Below, one piece after another: positions 1-11,303 of a stretch of 64,000 bases of DNA. The notes under the pieces were generated by a model. That model saw nothing but the letters and a program-made list of their open reading frames with translations. It was not told the DNA's origin and made no database searches. The DNA is from Sitta carolinensis (taxonomy: Eukaryota > Chordata > Aves > Passeriformes > Sittidae), in contig JAVUNC010000025.1 of NCBI GenBank assembly GCA_032173965.1, positions 15,204,001 through 15,268,000 on the forward strand, in the 5' to 3' direction. Made by a program: the position numbers and the translations under genes. Every line of letters begins with the position of its first letter. Within the stretch, counting starts at the first letter, position 1.

Positions 1-2030
1 GCCTCAGAATCTTTGTGGTGAGCTGGAATTTTTTGAAGTATTTTTCTAAGGTGAACAAGAAAGCTTCGCAGTCACTCTGACAAAGGTGGAAAGCTGTTTT
101 TTTTGTTTAAGCTCATGATCTTATAAAGTTAAAGCCCAAAGTTTTCTGTGTGCCAAAGCAGAATATATCTTACCTGAGAACATAGGATTAAGAAAAAAGT
201 ACTGATTTCCTTGGCCTTTACTCTGAGCCTATGGGCACACACTTTTATTTTAAACTTTCTTGGCCAAGCTTCTCAATCAAAAGCACTCTGGACCCTTCAT
301 ACTGCTCAGCAGCATAGGGAGTTTGTTAGATAACATGTTTTTTATATAAAATAAATTTTTAATTATTTGTTAAATAACCATGTTAAATAATAAATAATTT
401 ATTTACCTACCTGAGGAGATCCAGGCCTTAGAGCAACTCCCTTGCCTAAGTTCCTGGAAAAGTAATGAACTAACACTTTCATCGTAAAGTTTTACTTCTA
501 AATGTTTGCTCCTCATTTGCCTGGGTATTCAGTTAGTTTAAGAATTTTAAATTATGCTTATCCATTATCTGAAATTTGTTGTACTTAGAGCAGTGCTACC
601 AAAGCAGTGTTATGCAGACTATTTGTACAGCAAATAGGCTCAGAAAAGAACAGGCAGTGCCCAAAATCAGGGGAGGAAGGAAGACTTTCCATTCATTAAA
701 AATTTATCACAAATATGAATATGGGCATCAGACTTAAAAATAGAAGCAGGTAAATCAGATTACTAAATTTCTTTTCAGTCTTGTCTAACTCTCTTCAACC
801 CTAATATTTCTTCCATTAATAATCCAAAGCTTCAAAGCAAAATTTCAAAGCAAAATTTCAGAATATATCATCAATATTTACTTCTGTTTGTTAAGATACC
901 AAAATCAAATGGCAAAAAGCATCTTTTATCTTATAAATGTTTAAAACTGGATTTTGGAACTAAATGCACTTTCCATATTTGCAAATTTATGAAGCAATGG
1001 CTGAAATCAAGTGCTTGATCCATAATATGGTTCATTTATTTTAACGTGCTTCATTGATTTTTCAAAGATTTTTCAAAACTGGATGTCTAAGCCTACTTTT
1101 CTTTTAATGTTATTCTTCCTTTCCCAGAAAAAGCTGAAAGCCACAAGGTTGAAGCAGTCCTTTTATCTACTGACTTCTGTTCAGTATTTAGGCCAACTAT
1201 TCAAGCTTTTCTTCTCTTGTTATCAACAGGTCCCTTTCCATCTTCCTTTGTGCTGATTCTCAACCCATTAAAACAGAGCATGCCTTCAGGAGCTTTCCAC
1301 CCTTACCCCTGAAATGTTAAGTTCTATTTTTCTGTTACTCTTTTAGATTTTATTTCTTTGGATGTTTGTATTATAAGGTTGTTTTTTTTTTTTTTCCCAA
1401 GCCTTCACAGTATTTCAATAAACCTCAGGTTCTAAAACCTTGACCCCTAGCAAGTCCCCATAATGCACGTGTGAGGAGTAGAACTGCTTTGGTTAAAACC
1501 AAGTTTTAGTGAGTAGCTTTTTATTTCAGGACTGGTATCCAGAGACTCCCACTGACTTCACTGGAGCTCCACTTTGGATGGAAAAGGAGCAGAGCAGAAT
1601 AAAACCAAGAGATGGAGACAGGGAGGGAACAGCAGAAAGAGGCAGAGGTAGGGAGTGGGAAAAAGTTCATAATTCAGTGCAGCACTTAATTTTTCTGAAC
1701 AGAGATTAAACCTGGAAATCCCAATACTTTATTTTTCCAATGTAAAACAATTGCTTGAGAGCAATTGAAACCTGCTGGGAAAATGTGTTTTTCTACTTTT
1801 TAGCTCAAGAGGTAAAAGGAGAGGGAAGGCATTCCCTGTGTGAGCCAGAGGGATCAGTCCCTGCCGGAGAGGGCACAGGGACTGCTGCAGGACTGGCTCC
1901 CTGCTGCCCCAGCACTCTTGGGGAACAACAACAAAATCTGCAGGGGCTGTCGTGCCATAGGCATTGTCCATTGTCAGGGGTTTTGGGTTTTTTTAAATAT
2001 GTTTTTGTTGTTGTTGTTGTTTCACCTGAC
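1..2030. other. intron of RPS6KA2, no further gene seen
   Basis: This is intronic or flanking sequence downstream of the last exon seen. It is AT-rich with short homopolymer runs, including T-runs near 1382-1395. A short direct duplication (TTCAAAGCAAAAT twice) is at about 832-858. The open frames here lack homology I recognise and lack splice-consistent context. Confidence 0.6.
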
Positions 2031-2570
2031 TTGACTTTGTCTCTGTCTCTGTGACAGTTTCTGTTTCCCCCAGCCCAGCACCTGAAGAAGAGGTTGAGAT
2101 CCTCTGTTCTCTTGTTGTTTCAAGGATTGTTTATTCTTTGTTATCTCACATTTGTGCCTCTGGCCTGCTGAGTTCTTTACAGGCCAGGTTGTGACAAACT
2201 CCCCACCCTTGGGATGGTGTTACCTTTTATACTAAAAATTACATATGCTTTATTTACAATGACTCTCCATTACCTATCCACTCTATTGAACAGTGCACCT
2301 GGACTCTAAACCAGTTAAAAAGTGCCACCATCACAGCAGAAGATGGAGAACAAGAGATGAAGAAGAAGCTCAGGGACACCCCCAATTTCCTCCATCTTTG
2401 CCCCTTACACTCACATTCTAAAACCCCAAAATTCTACTTTTCCACCTGTGATATATTAATTATCATTCTACCTAAATTCTTGTAACTTATAAATCTTCCA
2501 GGACAGTCAGAGAGATGTCCTGGTTCCCACCTCATCAAATACAATTAATTTCTAAATAAAACCCATAAAC
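2031..2570 (-). mobile_element. ERV LTR-like element, minus orientation
   Basis: Read on the minus strand, this stretch has LTR architecture. A TATA-like AGTATAAAAGGTAACACC is at about 2214-2232. An AATAAAC polyadenylation signal follows about 95 nt later, near 2130, and then comes a short U5-like end with GTCACAGAGACAGAGAC. The layout resembles passerine ERVK/ERVL-type LTRs as I remember them. A CAA/TTG repeat (2006-2021) abuts its end. Both boundaries are approximate and no target-site duplication was found. No internal retroviral coding region is attached, so it is probably a solo LTR. Its polyadenylation signal lies in the same sense as RPS6KA2. Confidence 0.6.
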
Positions 2571-2741
2571 AAAGGTATAGATGATATTATCCAATATATC
2601 TGCTTAGTTTATCACAATCTAACCAGGATTGTTAACAAAGGGTGAAGACACATTGATGCCTTAAGATTTTAGCTGTTATATTTTTGAAATCCTATGCTGC
2701 ATTAGTGCATTGGTCTAAACTCCATACAAAGTGTAGTTAGC

Positions 2742-3149
2742 TGTTTTTGTTAGACAAAACAGCCCTGGCAGACCTGAGATCCAAGGACACACCACAGCCT
2801 CAGGCCCTGAAAAGTAGAAATAAAAGCGAATTTTGGGGGTGTGAGCTGGGGGAATATCATCACCTGAAGCTGTAATGGGAGAATTAACCCCTGATATTCA
2901 AATAGAGCAAACTTATATCTGTCAGAAAAATTCCTGAGTAACAGCCATCCTGGGTGTAGCCTCTGCCAGGCTTTTGCACTGCCCAAGGTACACCTTGTGA
3001 ATAATATATTTAATTAATTATTGTTATTAATTAATTTAATTTACTATTTCTATTTAAAATTAATTAATTAATAACTTTAATAAAACCCCACTTTACTCTC
3101 TTAACTCTGTCTAGCCTCTGTTCTAGGGAGCCACACCAAGGCATCAACA
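2742..3149 (+). mobile_element. ERV LTR-like element, plus orientation
   Basis: This begins TGTTTTTGTTAGACAAAACA. It carries a very AT-rich stretch with repeated TTAATTAA (3007-3072), then an AATAAAACC polyadenylation signal near 3079. It ends in a U5-like segment of about 65 bp, CTTTACTCTCTTAACTCTG through to CATCAACA. The TG start and CA end, with a late polyadenylation signal, support a plus-oriented solo LTR of about 408 bp. No clean target-site duplication was seen, and the exact ends are inferred. Confidence 0.6.
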
Positions 3150-3510
3150 TCAGGAAAAAGGAAATGAAGCATTTGGGTAACAAAGAGCAAAGTCCACTGC
3201 AAGACTGCCCCTAGCTAACAGAATGAGACAGGAGTGAAAGTGGAGAATGGGAGAGATGAAACCTGAGATTTGCAGCTACATTATACAGCTTTTAAACCAC
3301 ACTTGTATTTCGGCTGGGGATATATTAATATCATTCATAAAATGGGGATATTATGGTGATATCTTAAATAATTCATAAAGTGATTTAAGCAGGTATCTTA
3401 AATCATTCTTAAAAGCTGGCAGTTCACTTACCCTCTTTACAAAAAAAAAAAATAAATAAATGAAACACAAGTTTTAACATCATGTTTGAGATTCCAATGC
3501 TTTGAGTGTA

Positions 3511-3803
3511 TGTTACTGTGATGGAGATAGAAACACACAGCAACACACACAACAGGGGTTCAGGCAGAGAAGAAGAAAGGAAGTCTCTTGTTTATTGTTG
3601 ACCTCGTATCTCTCATTTTCTGGGCAGTGATCAGAGATTGGACAGAGAAGTTCCCACCTCTCCATCACCACTGGTCCCTTGAGAAGTCCATCAGGTGAGA
3701 TCTTTTACAAAGGAATGCAAACATGATCCTTGTTTATCTTACAATCCATGAGAACTGACTCTACTATACTAAAACAAATCAGAAAGTTTCTTTTCAAAGA
3801 CAA
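3511..3803 (-). repeat. ~280-bp LTR-like repeat, copy 1
   Basis: This is the first of four homologous copies (others at 9751, 28965 and 48389), all facing the same way. On the plus strand it runs from TGTTACTGTG to AAGACAA and contains the shared blocks GACCTCGTATCTCTCA, GAGAAGTTCCCACCTCTCCA and GTCCATCAGGTGAGATCTTT. On the minus strand it has AATAAAC about 90 nt before its end, as in an LTR. No target-site duplication is visible for this copy. It ends 137 bp before the 3940-4028 exon. Confidence 0.85.
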
Positions 3804-3939
3804 CAAGCCTCCTTACAAATTCCTCTACTGTGCTCAGGGAAGGAATGTTAAACACCACCTAAGGAAGAGGATAACCATTGGAAAACTGAGCTGAGAGGGC
3901 CAGCCCGGCAGGGAGTGTCCTGATCAATCCCACACGTAC

Positions 3940-4028
3940 CCAGCCTGTTGGAGGGGTTCCTTTTGAAGAGGGCTCGCAGCAGGCTCTGTGCTTCTATGCT
4001 CAAGAACTGCGGCATTCCCAGCTTGGCT
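3940..4028 (-). CDS. RPS6KA2: RPS6KA2 exon: C-lobe helices H-I
   Basis: This 89-nt exon completes the split Lys with A and ends with the first G of a Gly codon. It encodes AKLGMPQFLSIEAQSLLRAL then FKRNPSNRLG. KRNPSNRLG is the conserved helix-I/RLG motif near the end of AGC kinase catalytic domains. The acceptor is strong (a pyrimidine-rich stretch ending TTCTTTTCAG) and the donor is G|GTACGT. It is the last exon seen. The expected next segment (AGIDGVEEIKRH in RSK3) does not appear between 3939 and position 1, so the following intron is longer than 3.9 kb. I recall Gly at FLSGEAQ and Cys at NPCNRLG in human, so Ile and Ser here are mild differences. Confidence 0.96.
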
Positions 4029-4853
4029 CTGAAAAGAATACAACACTTGAAAAGAAAATAGATTTTTTTCCAAGCTTTTTTCCACCCCCACCGTGGCTGA
4101 AACAGCGGAACTGTAGCAGGCAGGATGGGCAGACACAAGAAATCAGCGACCAGAGGCTGCCTGTGAGCGAGATGCTGATCTTATTCTGCTGATCTTAAGG
4201 CAGGTCTTACCACTGACTTCACTAGAGGTGGAGCAGATCTAATGAATCTCATAAAACTTTTGCAACCTGAATAGGCCATTTTCCTACAGAATTTTTTCAC
4301 TTTTTTTTTTAATTTGCTGGGATAAATTTGGGAATCAAGAGGAATTTAAACAATCAAAGTTAAGGAAAAACATACTAGACTGCATTAAAGAGTTAAGAGA
4401 GACTGTTCAATGAGAATAAAACTTTTCTCTTGGCCATTCACCACCACATTAAAATGCAATAGTGAGCAAAGCTAAGCTTCAAATTCTTCTGTCTGCATTT
4501 AACATTAAATGAATGGGACATCACAAAGGAAAAGATTTGAAACTTCCCAACAAAATATAAGATGTCCTGCAGAAATCTGACTTTCCCACATTTTGTGGAT
4601 ACTGACATTATCACAAGAAGTAAGATGAATTTCTTTTGTAAGGCCCTCTCAGTAATTCACCTCCTGCTGTTCATTCTGAAGGTGATTTTAGAGTTAATCA
4701 CAGGCATCAGCTGTGAATTCACACCTTGCATGGCTTTGGAAAGTTCATTATGCACATCGTTGTTCTCTACCCATCACACTCTTGGCCCTGTGGAGTCTGC
4801 AGAGGGTAGAGTTAACTCACAGTTAGAAAAAAGAAATCAGTTTTGATACTCAC
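4029..4853. other. short RPS6KA2 intron
   Basis: This 825-bp intron has consensus borders. It contains a T-run near 4301-4310 but no recognisable mobile element or RNA gene. Confidence 0.7.
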
Positions 4854-4924
4854 TTGAGAATGAGTGCCATTGTCTCCTTTCTGTCTTTTCCCTGGAAGGG
4901 TAACGATCCCGTCAGCATCTCGAA
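4854..4924 (-). CDS. RPS6KA2: RPS6KA2 exon: helix F to helix G
   Basis: This 71-nt exon starts in phase 0 and ends with AA of a split Lys. It encodes [20 protein letters not shown] then LIL. It follows VLM of the DFG/APE exon after a 5.2-kb intron and covers the end of helix F and helix G of the kinase C-lobe. The acceptor is CACTCCACAG, with a short pyrimidine tract, and the donor is consensus (AA|GTGAGT). The natural reading frame is not the open frame that spans this stretch (MWCLPAS and so on), which is in a different phase and only antisense-like noise around the exon. Confidence 0.95.
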
Positions 4925-7671
4925 CTGTGGAGTGACAACAAAATGGTAAATCAAGCTTGCATTGGGATGGTCTGGATGCTGGAAGACACCACATCCACCT
5001 TCTATTTCCAACACAACTGAGAACTAGAGGAAAAGAAACGATCCCACAAGCTGTGCTTCAGAAAAAAAAAATGGCACAGCAAGTCTGGAGGATTGTTCCA
5101 TCCCAGAGACGTGTTACAGACCATTTATGCTGATATTTGATGTCAAGTTTTGGTATGTTTGGAAGAAGAGTCCTACAGGGTGTTCCCTCCAGCACCTGTT
5201 GTTTTATGACCAGTGCTGGCAATGAGGTATTTGGCTGGAGGGACCTGCATGGATATGGCTCTCAGGTGTCTGGAGAAGGAAACTGGATTTGATATGGCAC
5301 TCCCCACCTTTATAGGTTGAGTCAAACCACCTCTTTGATTGTGTATTTGCACTGCTTAAAGATGCCCCTACTATACTAAACCTCACATTCTCCAGGGTTT
5401 TGAGCGTGCCTTTTCTCTCCTGCTTGGGTTCCTCTGGCTGCTCTCAGTGCTGAATCTCGTGTCACATTTAACAGAGCCCAAATCTCAAAGCACAGCTCGA
5501 CAGTCATCATCAATTATTTGCCTAACTCAAGTGTTGAAACATCAATCAGTTACGGTTCCTTGGAGACACGTTAGAGCTTTCAGTAAATTTGACACGAATT
5601 TCACATCTGTAAGAAGTGAAAAAAAAAAAAAAACAACAAAAGCCCAGCTGAAGGAGCCTGGCTTGGATTCAATACCAGGGCTTTCACACAGCTCTCACCG
5701 TGGCGTTTCAGAGCTCTCTGTGGCCAAGGGAGGCTCAAGGCTGTGGACACCAGGAACAAAATTCAGCTTAGACACAAAGGGAAACAGGTAAAAATTGAGG
5801 GGAAGGTGAACTGGTCTTTGTTACTCAGGCTTTGGGGCTCTTCTACTATAGTGAGCTAATTAATTAGAGCAATTAATTAATCTAATAATTAATACTCATT
5901 GCTATAAGTAAATATCTGCTAAGGCAGCAAAGACTCTTTAAGTCTTATGTAGTTCTTGTACTTTATCCCACAATAAAGCACATTTGTGCTAAGAAGGAAT
6001 ATTTCATGACCAAAACTTGTGTCAGACTGCCCCACAGCCTGACTCTTCCTTTGGCCCAGGTGAAATACAGCTATACCAGAAGAAAAATAAAGAAAACGGA
6101 AGAAAACTAATGAAACTGCTATGCTAATTTTGGGAGAAGGGCAGAGGAGATGTTTAGAACCCAGATAACTAATTGAATGTAGTTAATTGAAGGATTCATC
6201 TTCATTAGTAACAAATTGACTCAAGGCACAAAAACGCATAGTAGAAACAGAAATAAAACCGCCTTAAAATGTGTATAAACAAGATTTGAAAAAAACAAAT
6301 GCATTAACTTCTGCTTGGGTTAAAGAGGCAAGAAAAGAGCTGCCTCGTAGACCTGGAGGAAAGCAGCTCATTTTCTACCAAAAAAATATAATGGGGGAAA
6401 ATTTTTAAACCTGCCTAGATGACACTGGAGTTTAAATACCATTTCCAAAGTAATTCTGACCTATTAGAGCCTTAGTCATGATAAAAGGGCTCAGATACAC
6501 TGGGAATGAGGGGCAGAGAACATTGCTTCCCAGGGCAGCAGCAGAAATGGTACAGATTGTACCAAACCCTCCTCATGATTTCTAGAGTGTTTATGCTCAC
6601 ACTAAGTACCTAATGTTCACTTACACTTGCTCATGTTACTTTATTATTATAATAAATCTAATTTAGCAGCACCAACAATGGCTGCTGCATCTCATTTATA
6701 CTGGCATAAATCGGCTTGAGGCTGCTGATGCAGATGATACAGATGTAAGCAGCTGCTTGGTCAGTGAGTACATGGAATAAATTTATTTGCAAAGGAATAA
6801 ATTTATTTGCAAAGGAATAAATACCTGTAAATGCACCAGGGGCCCCAAGGCACGGAAACGAGAAGGAAGGAATTTGGGAGAAATTTAAGTTGCAGCCTGG
6901 AGCAGAGGGAGTGACTGCTCTGGAGGCTGCAGGAAACTTTTACTGTGCTGCTGTAAAGGCCAGCACTTTGTTACCACACATCCAGTTGTGCAGGCTTAAC
7001 GCTGAGATTAATTCAGGCTCAGAAGAAATGCACTTAACATCAATATTTAAGGTGAAAGGCAGCCACCTAAGTTAAGTGTACCAAAGCTTTTTACTTCAAT
7101 GAACTTAGCTAAGCAGCATTTGGGAGGAAGCATTAGTTTCTCAACTGCAGTCCTGACTAAAATGTGCTGAAGGTTAAAAATGAAAGAACAAGACTGAAAA
7201 AAATACCCTGAAAATGTTCACTTCATCAGTTAAAGCTATCATTTCACTGCACAGCGACCTGTCTTCCTGCTCATGTTTTCAAAAAGTCAAAAATCTTGCT
7301 AAAACTGAACATGAAAGCAGAAGTGAGAACAAGCTGCTTACAGTCTTGCAAATAAATACAGAGCTGAGTGGGTCCCAGCAGGTTGACAAGAAGCTGGGAC
7401 TAGGGGTGAATGAACTCTGCAGTAATTTGTCTATTAAAGCAGTCCCTATAGTTTTGCTGGCAGACTCAGTTTTCACTCTCTCTACTTCCCCATCTGGCTA
7501 AGCCATCTGTTTGCTCCTTCCTCCCCACCAGTTCACTTCCCAGGTGTTTTGGAGGGGCATCCTCTGTCAGACAGCCCTGCAGAAGGCTGCACCTCCCTCC
7601 CACCTTGACTTCCTCTCTGCACCAAAAAAGGGCAAGAAAGGCAATATTCTTTGCTCCAGTTCAGTTGCCTA
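4925..7671. other. RPS6KA2 intron, upstream half
   Basis: Intronic sequence. Small A-rich tracts (5619-5633) and a 20-bp tandem duplication at 6774-6822 (separate entry) are the only structures noted. No homologous protein was recognised in any frame. Confidence 0.6.
6774..6822. repeat. tandem duplication, 20-bp unit, ~2.4 copies
   Basis: The unit GGAATAAATTTATTTGCAAA is repeated exactly at 6774-6793 and 6794-6813, followed by a partial third GGAATAAAT. The absence of divergence suggests a recent replication-slippage event. The core TTTGCAAAGGAA also occurs in an unrelated tandem duplication at 32850-32899. Confidence 0.9.
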
Positions 7672-7745
7672 TTTAGAGAACCACAGAACCAGGCTGGATG
7701 GGAAGGGACCTCTGGAATCACATATTCCAAGCCCTGCTGGGGTCC
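7672..7745 (-). mobile_element. CR1 LINE 3'-end fragment
   Basis: The plus strand reads AGAACCACAGAACCAGGCTG then GATGGGAAGGGACCTCTGGA and AGCCCTGCTGG. This is a diverged reverse complement of the CR1 3' end (usual form CATAGAATGG...TTGGAAGGGACCT...CCAACCC). CR1 is the dominant avian LINE and is usually 5'-truncated, which fits this short piece. Confidence 0.7.
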
Positions 7746-9742
7746 CAGCATACCAGGCAGTGCTTCCTTTCTCCAGTTTTCAGGGCAGTCTGCAATTTCA
7801 GTTGGCAAAACAGGAGCACTTCCCAGAAGATGTATATGTGGGAAGACCTTGGAAAAGAGTGCCACATTTCCTGAGGAAATTCAGCATTCAAGAAGTGACC
7901 CAGGGAGGTTATGGAGAAGATAATGAATGAGAAAAAAATCCCCAGCCTGAGTAATTACCATGTGAATCTTCCTAAGAGATGGAAGGAGAGCAGGCTGTGC
8001 AAACTACTTCAGCCCAAGTCTGCTGAAGTATGGTGAGCATAGGATAAAACTCAGATTTACAAAGAAACTTGATGCCACTCAGGTTTGGAAAAGACAGAGA
8101 CACTCTCCTCAGAATGGCCAGGTTCTCCTCTCAACACTTCCAGTCATTTTCCAGGTATCTGAGAACTGCTCAAGCACTCAGTTTAACACTTGCAAAATGC
8201 ATTAAATATTTTTCTTTATCTGTGTGTGTGAAACATAATGAATTCCTGCTCACAAAGGGTTGAACCCCTTAACATAGCAACAAGCATAAACATTCAGAAT
8301 AATGTTCATGAAGACCATAAATCATTTGAATACCATTTAATTATCCTCAGTTTTTCAGACTGACAGAAAAACAGGTTCTGTAATAGAACATACATGTGAC
8401 AGAACATGGAAAACAAGGAGAAAAGAGCTGAGTGAAAGGCAGAATCAGAAAATCCTCCCAGATGTTTAGCATCTGGAAATATACATTCTTGGGACCCAAC
8501 CAGCTAAATGTTGAAAAGGGAAAAAGGCTGAACTGACTGACATATTTTTCTCTGAGATGTGTGGTAACACTTAAAGCATTAGCATGGAGTTAAAAGTGTT
8601 TTACTTTCTTTAATTCATCTCCTTTTATAGGGATTCTTACCTTTTCCAATTCTAACATGCTGAATCCTTAGGGGAGGGTTGAAAAGAGCAATGGAAAAAA
8701 AAAAAAAAAAAAAAAGAACAGCCAGAAAGCCTAGCAAAACCCAGGGAGGAAGCAGTCCAGTTTATTAAGACTTTATTAGCTGTAAGAACAATCTATACAC
8801 CAAATGCACCATCATTTAATGGGAGACAAAGCATGAGAAGGCACAGATATTCACCAAAAAGAAATATATAATAAAAAAGTTAAAGGGTAGGAATAGATTT
8901 ATTCTATGAGACATAACCTATTGATTTTCGTGAATAAACGTACATGGTTCAGAAGTGCTGAGAATCCACAAATGGATTTGTGGCCACAGGAGATAAGGAT
9001 GTTCCACTCCTTCTATAATTCAGGCAATAAATTACAATATTTATGTAGATTAACTTCTGCCAACCTGCTAGATCAGTGATGTAGGCACAAATTCTCAGTT
9101 TTCCACTCTGCTTTCTATACCTCCTCTACTGGCATCAGTTGTCTGCTTCAGGTAAACAAAATTTGAACATATTCTGTGGATTTTGATATGTAGTGTAATA
9201 CATAGCTACCAAAACCAGCCACCATGCCAGAGGAAGGAGTGCTGTATTGGGAGGGCAATTTGCTGTGCTGATTTCTGCTCCCTCTGTGACCAGCAGGGTG
9301 AGGAGCCCTGTGAGTGCCTGGAGATGGCCACGAGCACAGGGCAGGTGCAGCTGCACTCTTCAGGAGAGAGTTCTCCTGAAGTTTCATTCTCCAAACACAT
9401 CCCTGGGAGAGCAGCAGATGCCTGCTGCCTGTGCTCAAGGCACAGCACTGTGCTGGATGGAACAATGCTGCCAACCCCTGCTTCCAAAAACTAACAGTGT
9501 TCATACAGCTTTGAAAAAAAAAAAATCAATGTCACACGCCAACTTTTGTACAGCTTTGGAAAAAAAAAAAAATCACAGTGTCACAAGCCAGCTTCTTGAT
9601 CTGTTCTTCATCTACCTCAGCAATAATAGCACATAGACTGAAGGGGCTGGAGGGGGCAGCTGAGCATCTGGACATGTAATTTTAGAAGGCTGGCTTGAGG
9701 AGAGTGCAGTGCCCCTCTGAAAAACTTCTCTGATACTGCAAT
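7746..9742. other. RPS6KA2 intron, middle part
   Basis: Intronic sequence with a 21-nt poly(A) tract at 8695-8715 and a diverged tandem duplication at 9504-9596. Overlapping open frames around 9135-9640 are on both strands and have no recognisable homology. I treat them as chance. Confidence 0.55.
9504..9596. repeat. diverged tandem duplication, ~45-bp unit with A-tracts
   Basis: Two adjacent copies each begin TACAGCTTTG, carry a run of 12-13 A followed by TCA, then GTGTCAC or ATGTCAC and AGCCAGCTT or CGCCAACTT. The copies start at 9504 and 9549. They differ by several substitutions, so the duplication is older than the one at 6774. Confidence 0.8.
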
Positions 9743-9750
9743 CTTGATCT

Positions 9751-10033
9751 CGTTACTGTGAAACACACAGCAACACACACAGCAGGGGTTCAGGCAGAGA
9801 ACAAGAAGGGAAGTCTCTTATTTATTGTTGACCTCGTATCTCTCAGTTTCTGGACAGTGAGCAGAGATGGGACAGAGAAGTTCCCACCTCTCCATCTCCA
9901 CTGGGCACTGGAGAGTCCATCAGGTGAGATCTTTTCACAAAGGAATGCAAACATCATCCTTGTATATCTTCCAATTCATGAGTACTGTCTCCACTATACC
10001 CAAACAAATCAGAAGGCTGATTTTCAGGGACAA
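9751..10033 (-). repeat. ~280-bp LTR-like repeat, copy 2
   Basis: This copy is homologous to those at 3511, 28965 and 48389, from CGTTACTGTG to CAGGGACAA. Left and right flanks are CTTGATCT (9743-9750) and CATGATCT (10034-10041), an 8-bp target-site duplication with one mismatch. The minus strand has AATAAAT within the block GGTCAACAATAAATAAGAG. It sits only 68 bp past the donor of the DFG/APE exon. Confidence 0.9.
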
Positions 10034-10101
10034 CATGATCTGAGGGATCTGATGCCTCCCACAGCCCCCCCTCCAGCAAACCAGCCCAATTTCTGCATTA
10101 C

Positions 10102-10244
10102 CATGAGCACGCCAAAGGACCACCAGTCAGCACTCTGCGTGTGCCCCCGCCGGTTCACCACCTCGGGGGCCATGTACTCGATTGTCCCACAGAAGGAGTA
10201 TGCCCTCTTGTCATGGTCAATGGCTTCTTTACTCAGACCAAAAT
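10102..10244 (-). CDS. RPS6KA2: RPS6KA2 exon: DFG to APE activation segment
   Basis: This 143-nt exon completes the split Asp of DFG and ends in phase 0 at VLM. It encodes [20 protein letters not shown], then [20 protein letters not shown], then [11 protein letters not shown] binds the metal ion. The Ser of AYSFCGT is the PDK1 activation-loop site. MAPE anchors the P+1 loop, and ADWWSFG begins helix F. The donor (ATG|GTAATG) is weaker than most here, and the acceptor is TTCAATTTCTGTAG. The exon is hemmed in by repeats: an LTR-like element starts 23 bp beyond its acceptor side (10268), and repeat copy 2 ends 68 bp beyond its donor (10033). Confidence 0.97.
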
Positions 10245-10267
10245 CTACAGAAATTGAAGCAGAAAAA

Positions 10268-10640
10268 TGTCGCTGTGGCGAGTGACAAACAACACGATTC
10301 CTCGTTGAGGACAATCTGACGCCAAATTTATTCAAACAACAAACCCCATTTATGTACTATATATATAATTTGTATTTCTTGAACAGGCCAGTCTCTTTGG
10401 TAGGAAGAGTGCCAGAACTCTTCACCCCGTTGGCCAAAACTGAAAGACACAGAGAAAGTCCATCCTACAGAAAAGAATCCAAAACTTTACACTCATGACA
10501 AAAACACTGGCACTGTTTGTGTCAAATCTTGTGAGAACAAAGCCCTCCTAAACCAAAACATCACAAAGAAACTGCACCTAGAAACTCAGAAACCTCAGGC
10601 CTAGGAAACCCAGACTATAGAAGAAGACTAGTCAGGCCAC
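10268..10640 (-). mobile_element. ERV LTR-like element beside the DFG/APE exon
   Basis: On the minus strand this has a TATA-like stretch (ATTATATATATAGTAC, near 10358-10373), an AATAAA signal in TTGAATAAATTTGGCG about 30 nt later, and a terminal segment ending CTCGCCACAGCGACA at 10268. A diverged relative lies at 25792-26100, sharing GACAGAACTCTTCAC-type, CCACAGAAACAATCCAAAAC-type and GTGAGAAC blocks. The far end near 10640 is approximate and the target-site duplication is obscured by A-rich flanks. The terminus lies 23 bp from the exon acceptor. Confidence 0.7.
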
Positions 10641-11303
10641 TAAAAATTATTATTTATGGCTTTGCTCACCTAAATTGTTTGAACAAACCATGCCAACCAG
10701 CTGGTGAAGCTCCCTTCTGTCCGTGGGCAGAAAGGGGCCACAGGCACGTGTGTGCTGGAGAGCCCTGGAGTGCCTGGCTCTTCCTAACACACCCTGAAAA
10801 CAGGCACATCATTTTCCCTGTTCACAATGAGGTTCTGGCTCAAGGAAGAAGGGAGTTTAAATAAGCAGATAAATACAGGTCAGGTTTGGTGAAGGAAATG
10901 CTAGGGAGGATTCTTGTTCAGCTAGCCAAAGTATTAGGCATAATAATCACCAGTGGAAAGGTTGGCTAGACAGTGCCTCTAGAGTGGCAAAGGGATTTTT
11001 TGCAGCCATCCTCTGCCTGGATTCAACAGTAATATTGGAAGGCTCCTTCCATCCACAGTGGCAGGCAGCCAAACCTGCCTGCTTCACATCAGTCAAGAGC
11101 ACAATTTTACCAAGAAAAAGCCACGTTCTCCACGTGCTGTGCAGCATGGGGGTTGACAAATTGACAGAGAAGCTCAACACTCAGACTCTTCTGGCTTCTA
11201 GATTTTGTAAGCAAACTCCTTCCAACCAAAGACCAGGATGCATGCAATGCACTGCAGAAAAAGAATCAGCTTATAGGCATGAAGTTTTCTGTTCCTCACA
11301 TAC
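10641..11303. other. RPS6KA2 intron remainder
   Basis: Intronic sequence between the LTR and the 38-nt exon, with no recognisable element. The 187-aa plus-strand open frame that begins at 10984 is a chance antisense frame over the exon. Confidence 0.6.

Noticed and set aside
1..3939. Search for the next RPS6KA2 exon (AGIDGVEEIKRH segment)
   Set aside because: No minus-strand match with an acceptor was found, so the exon must lie before the window.
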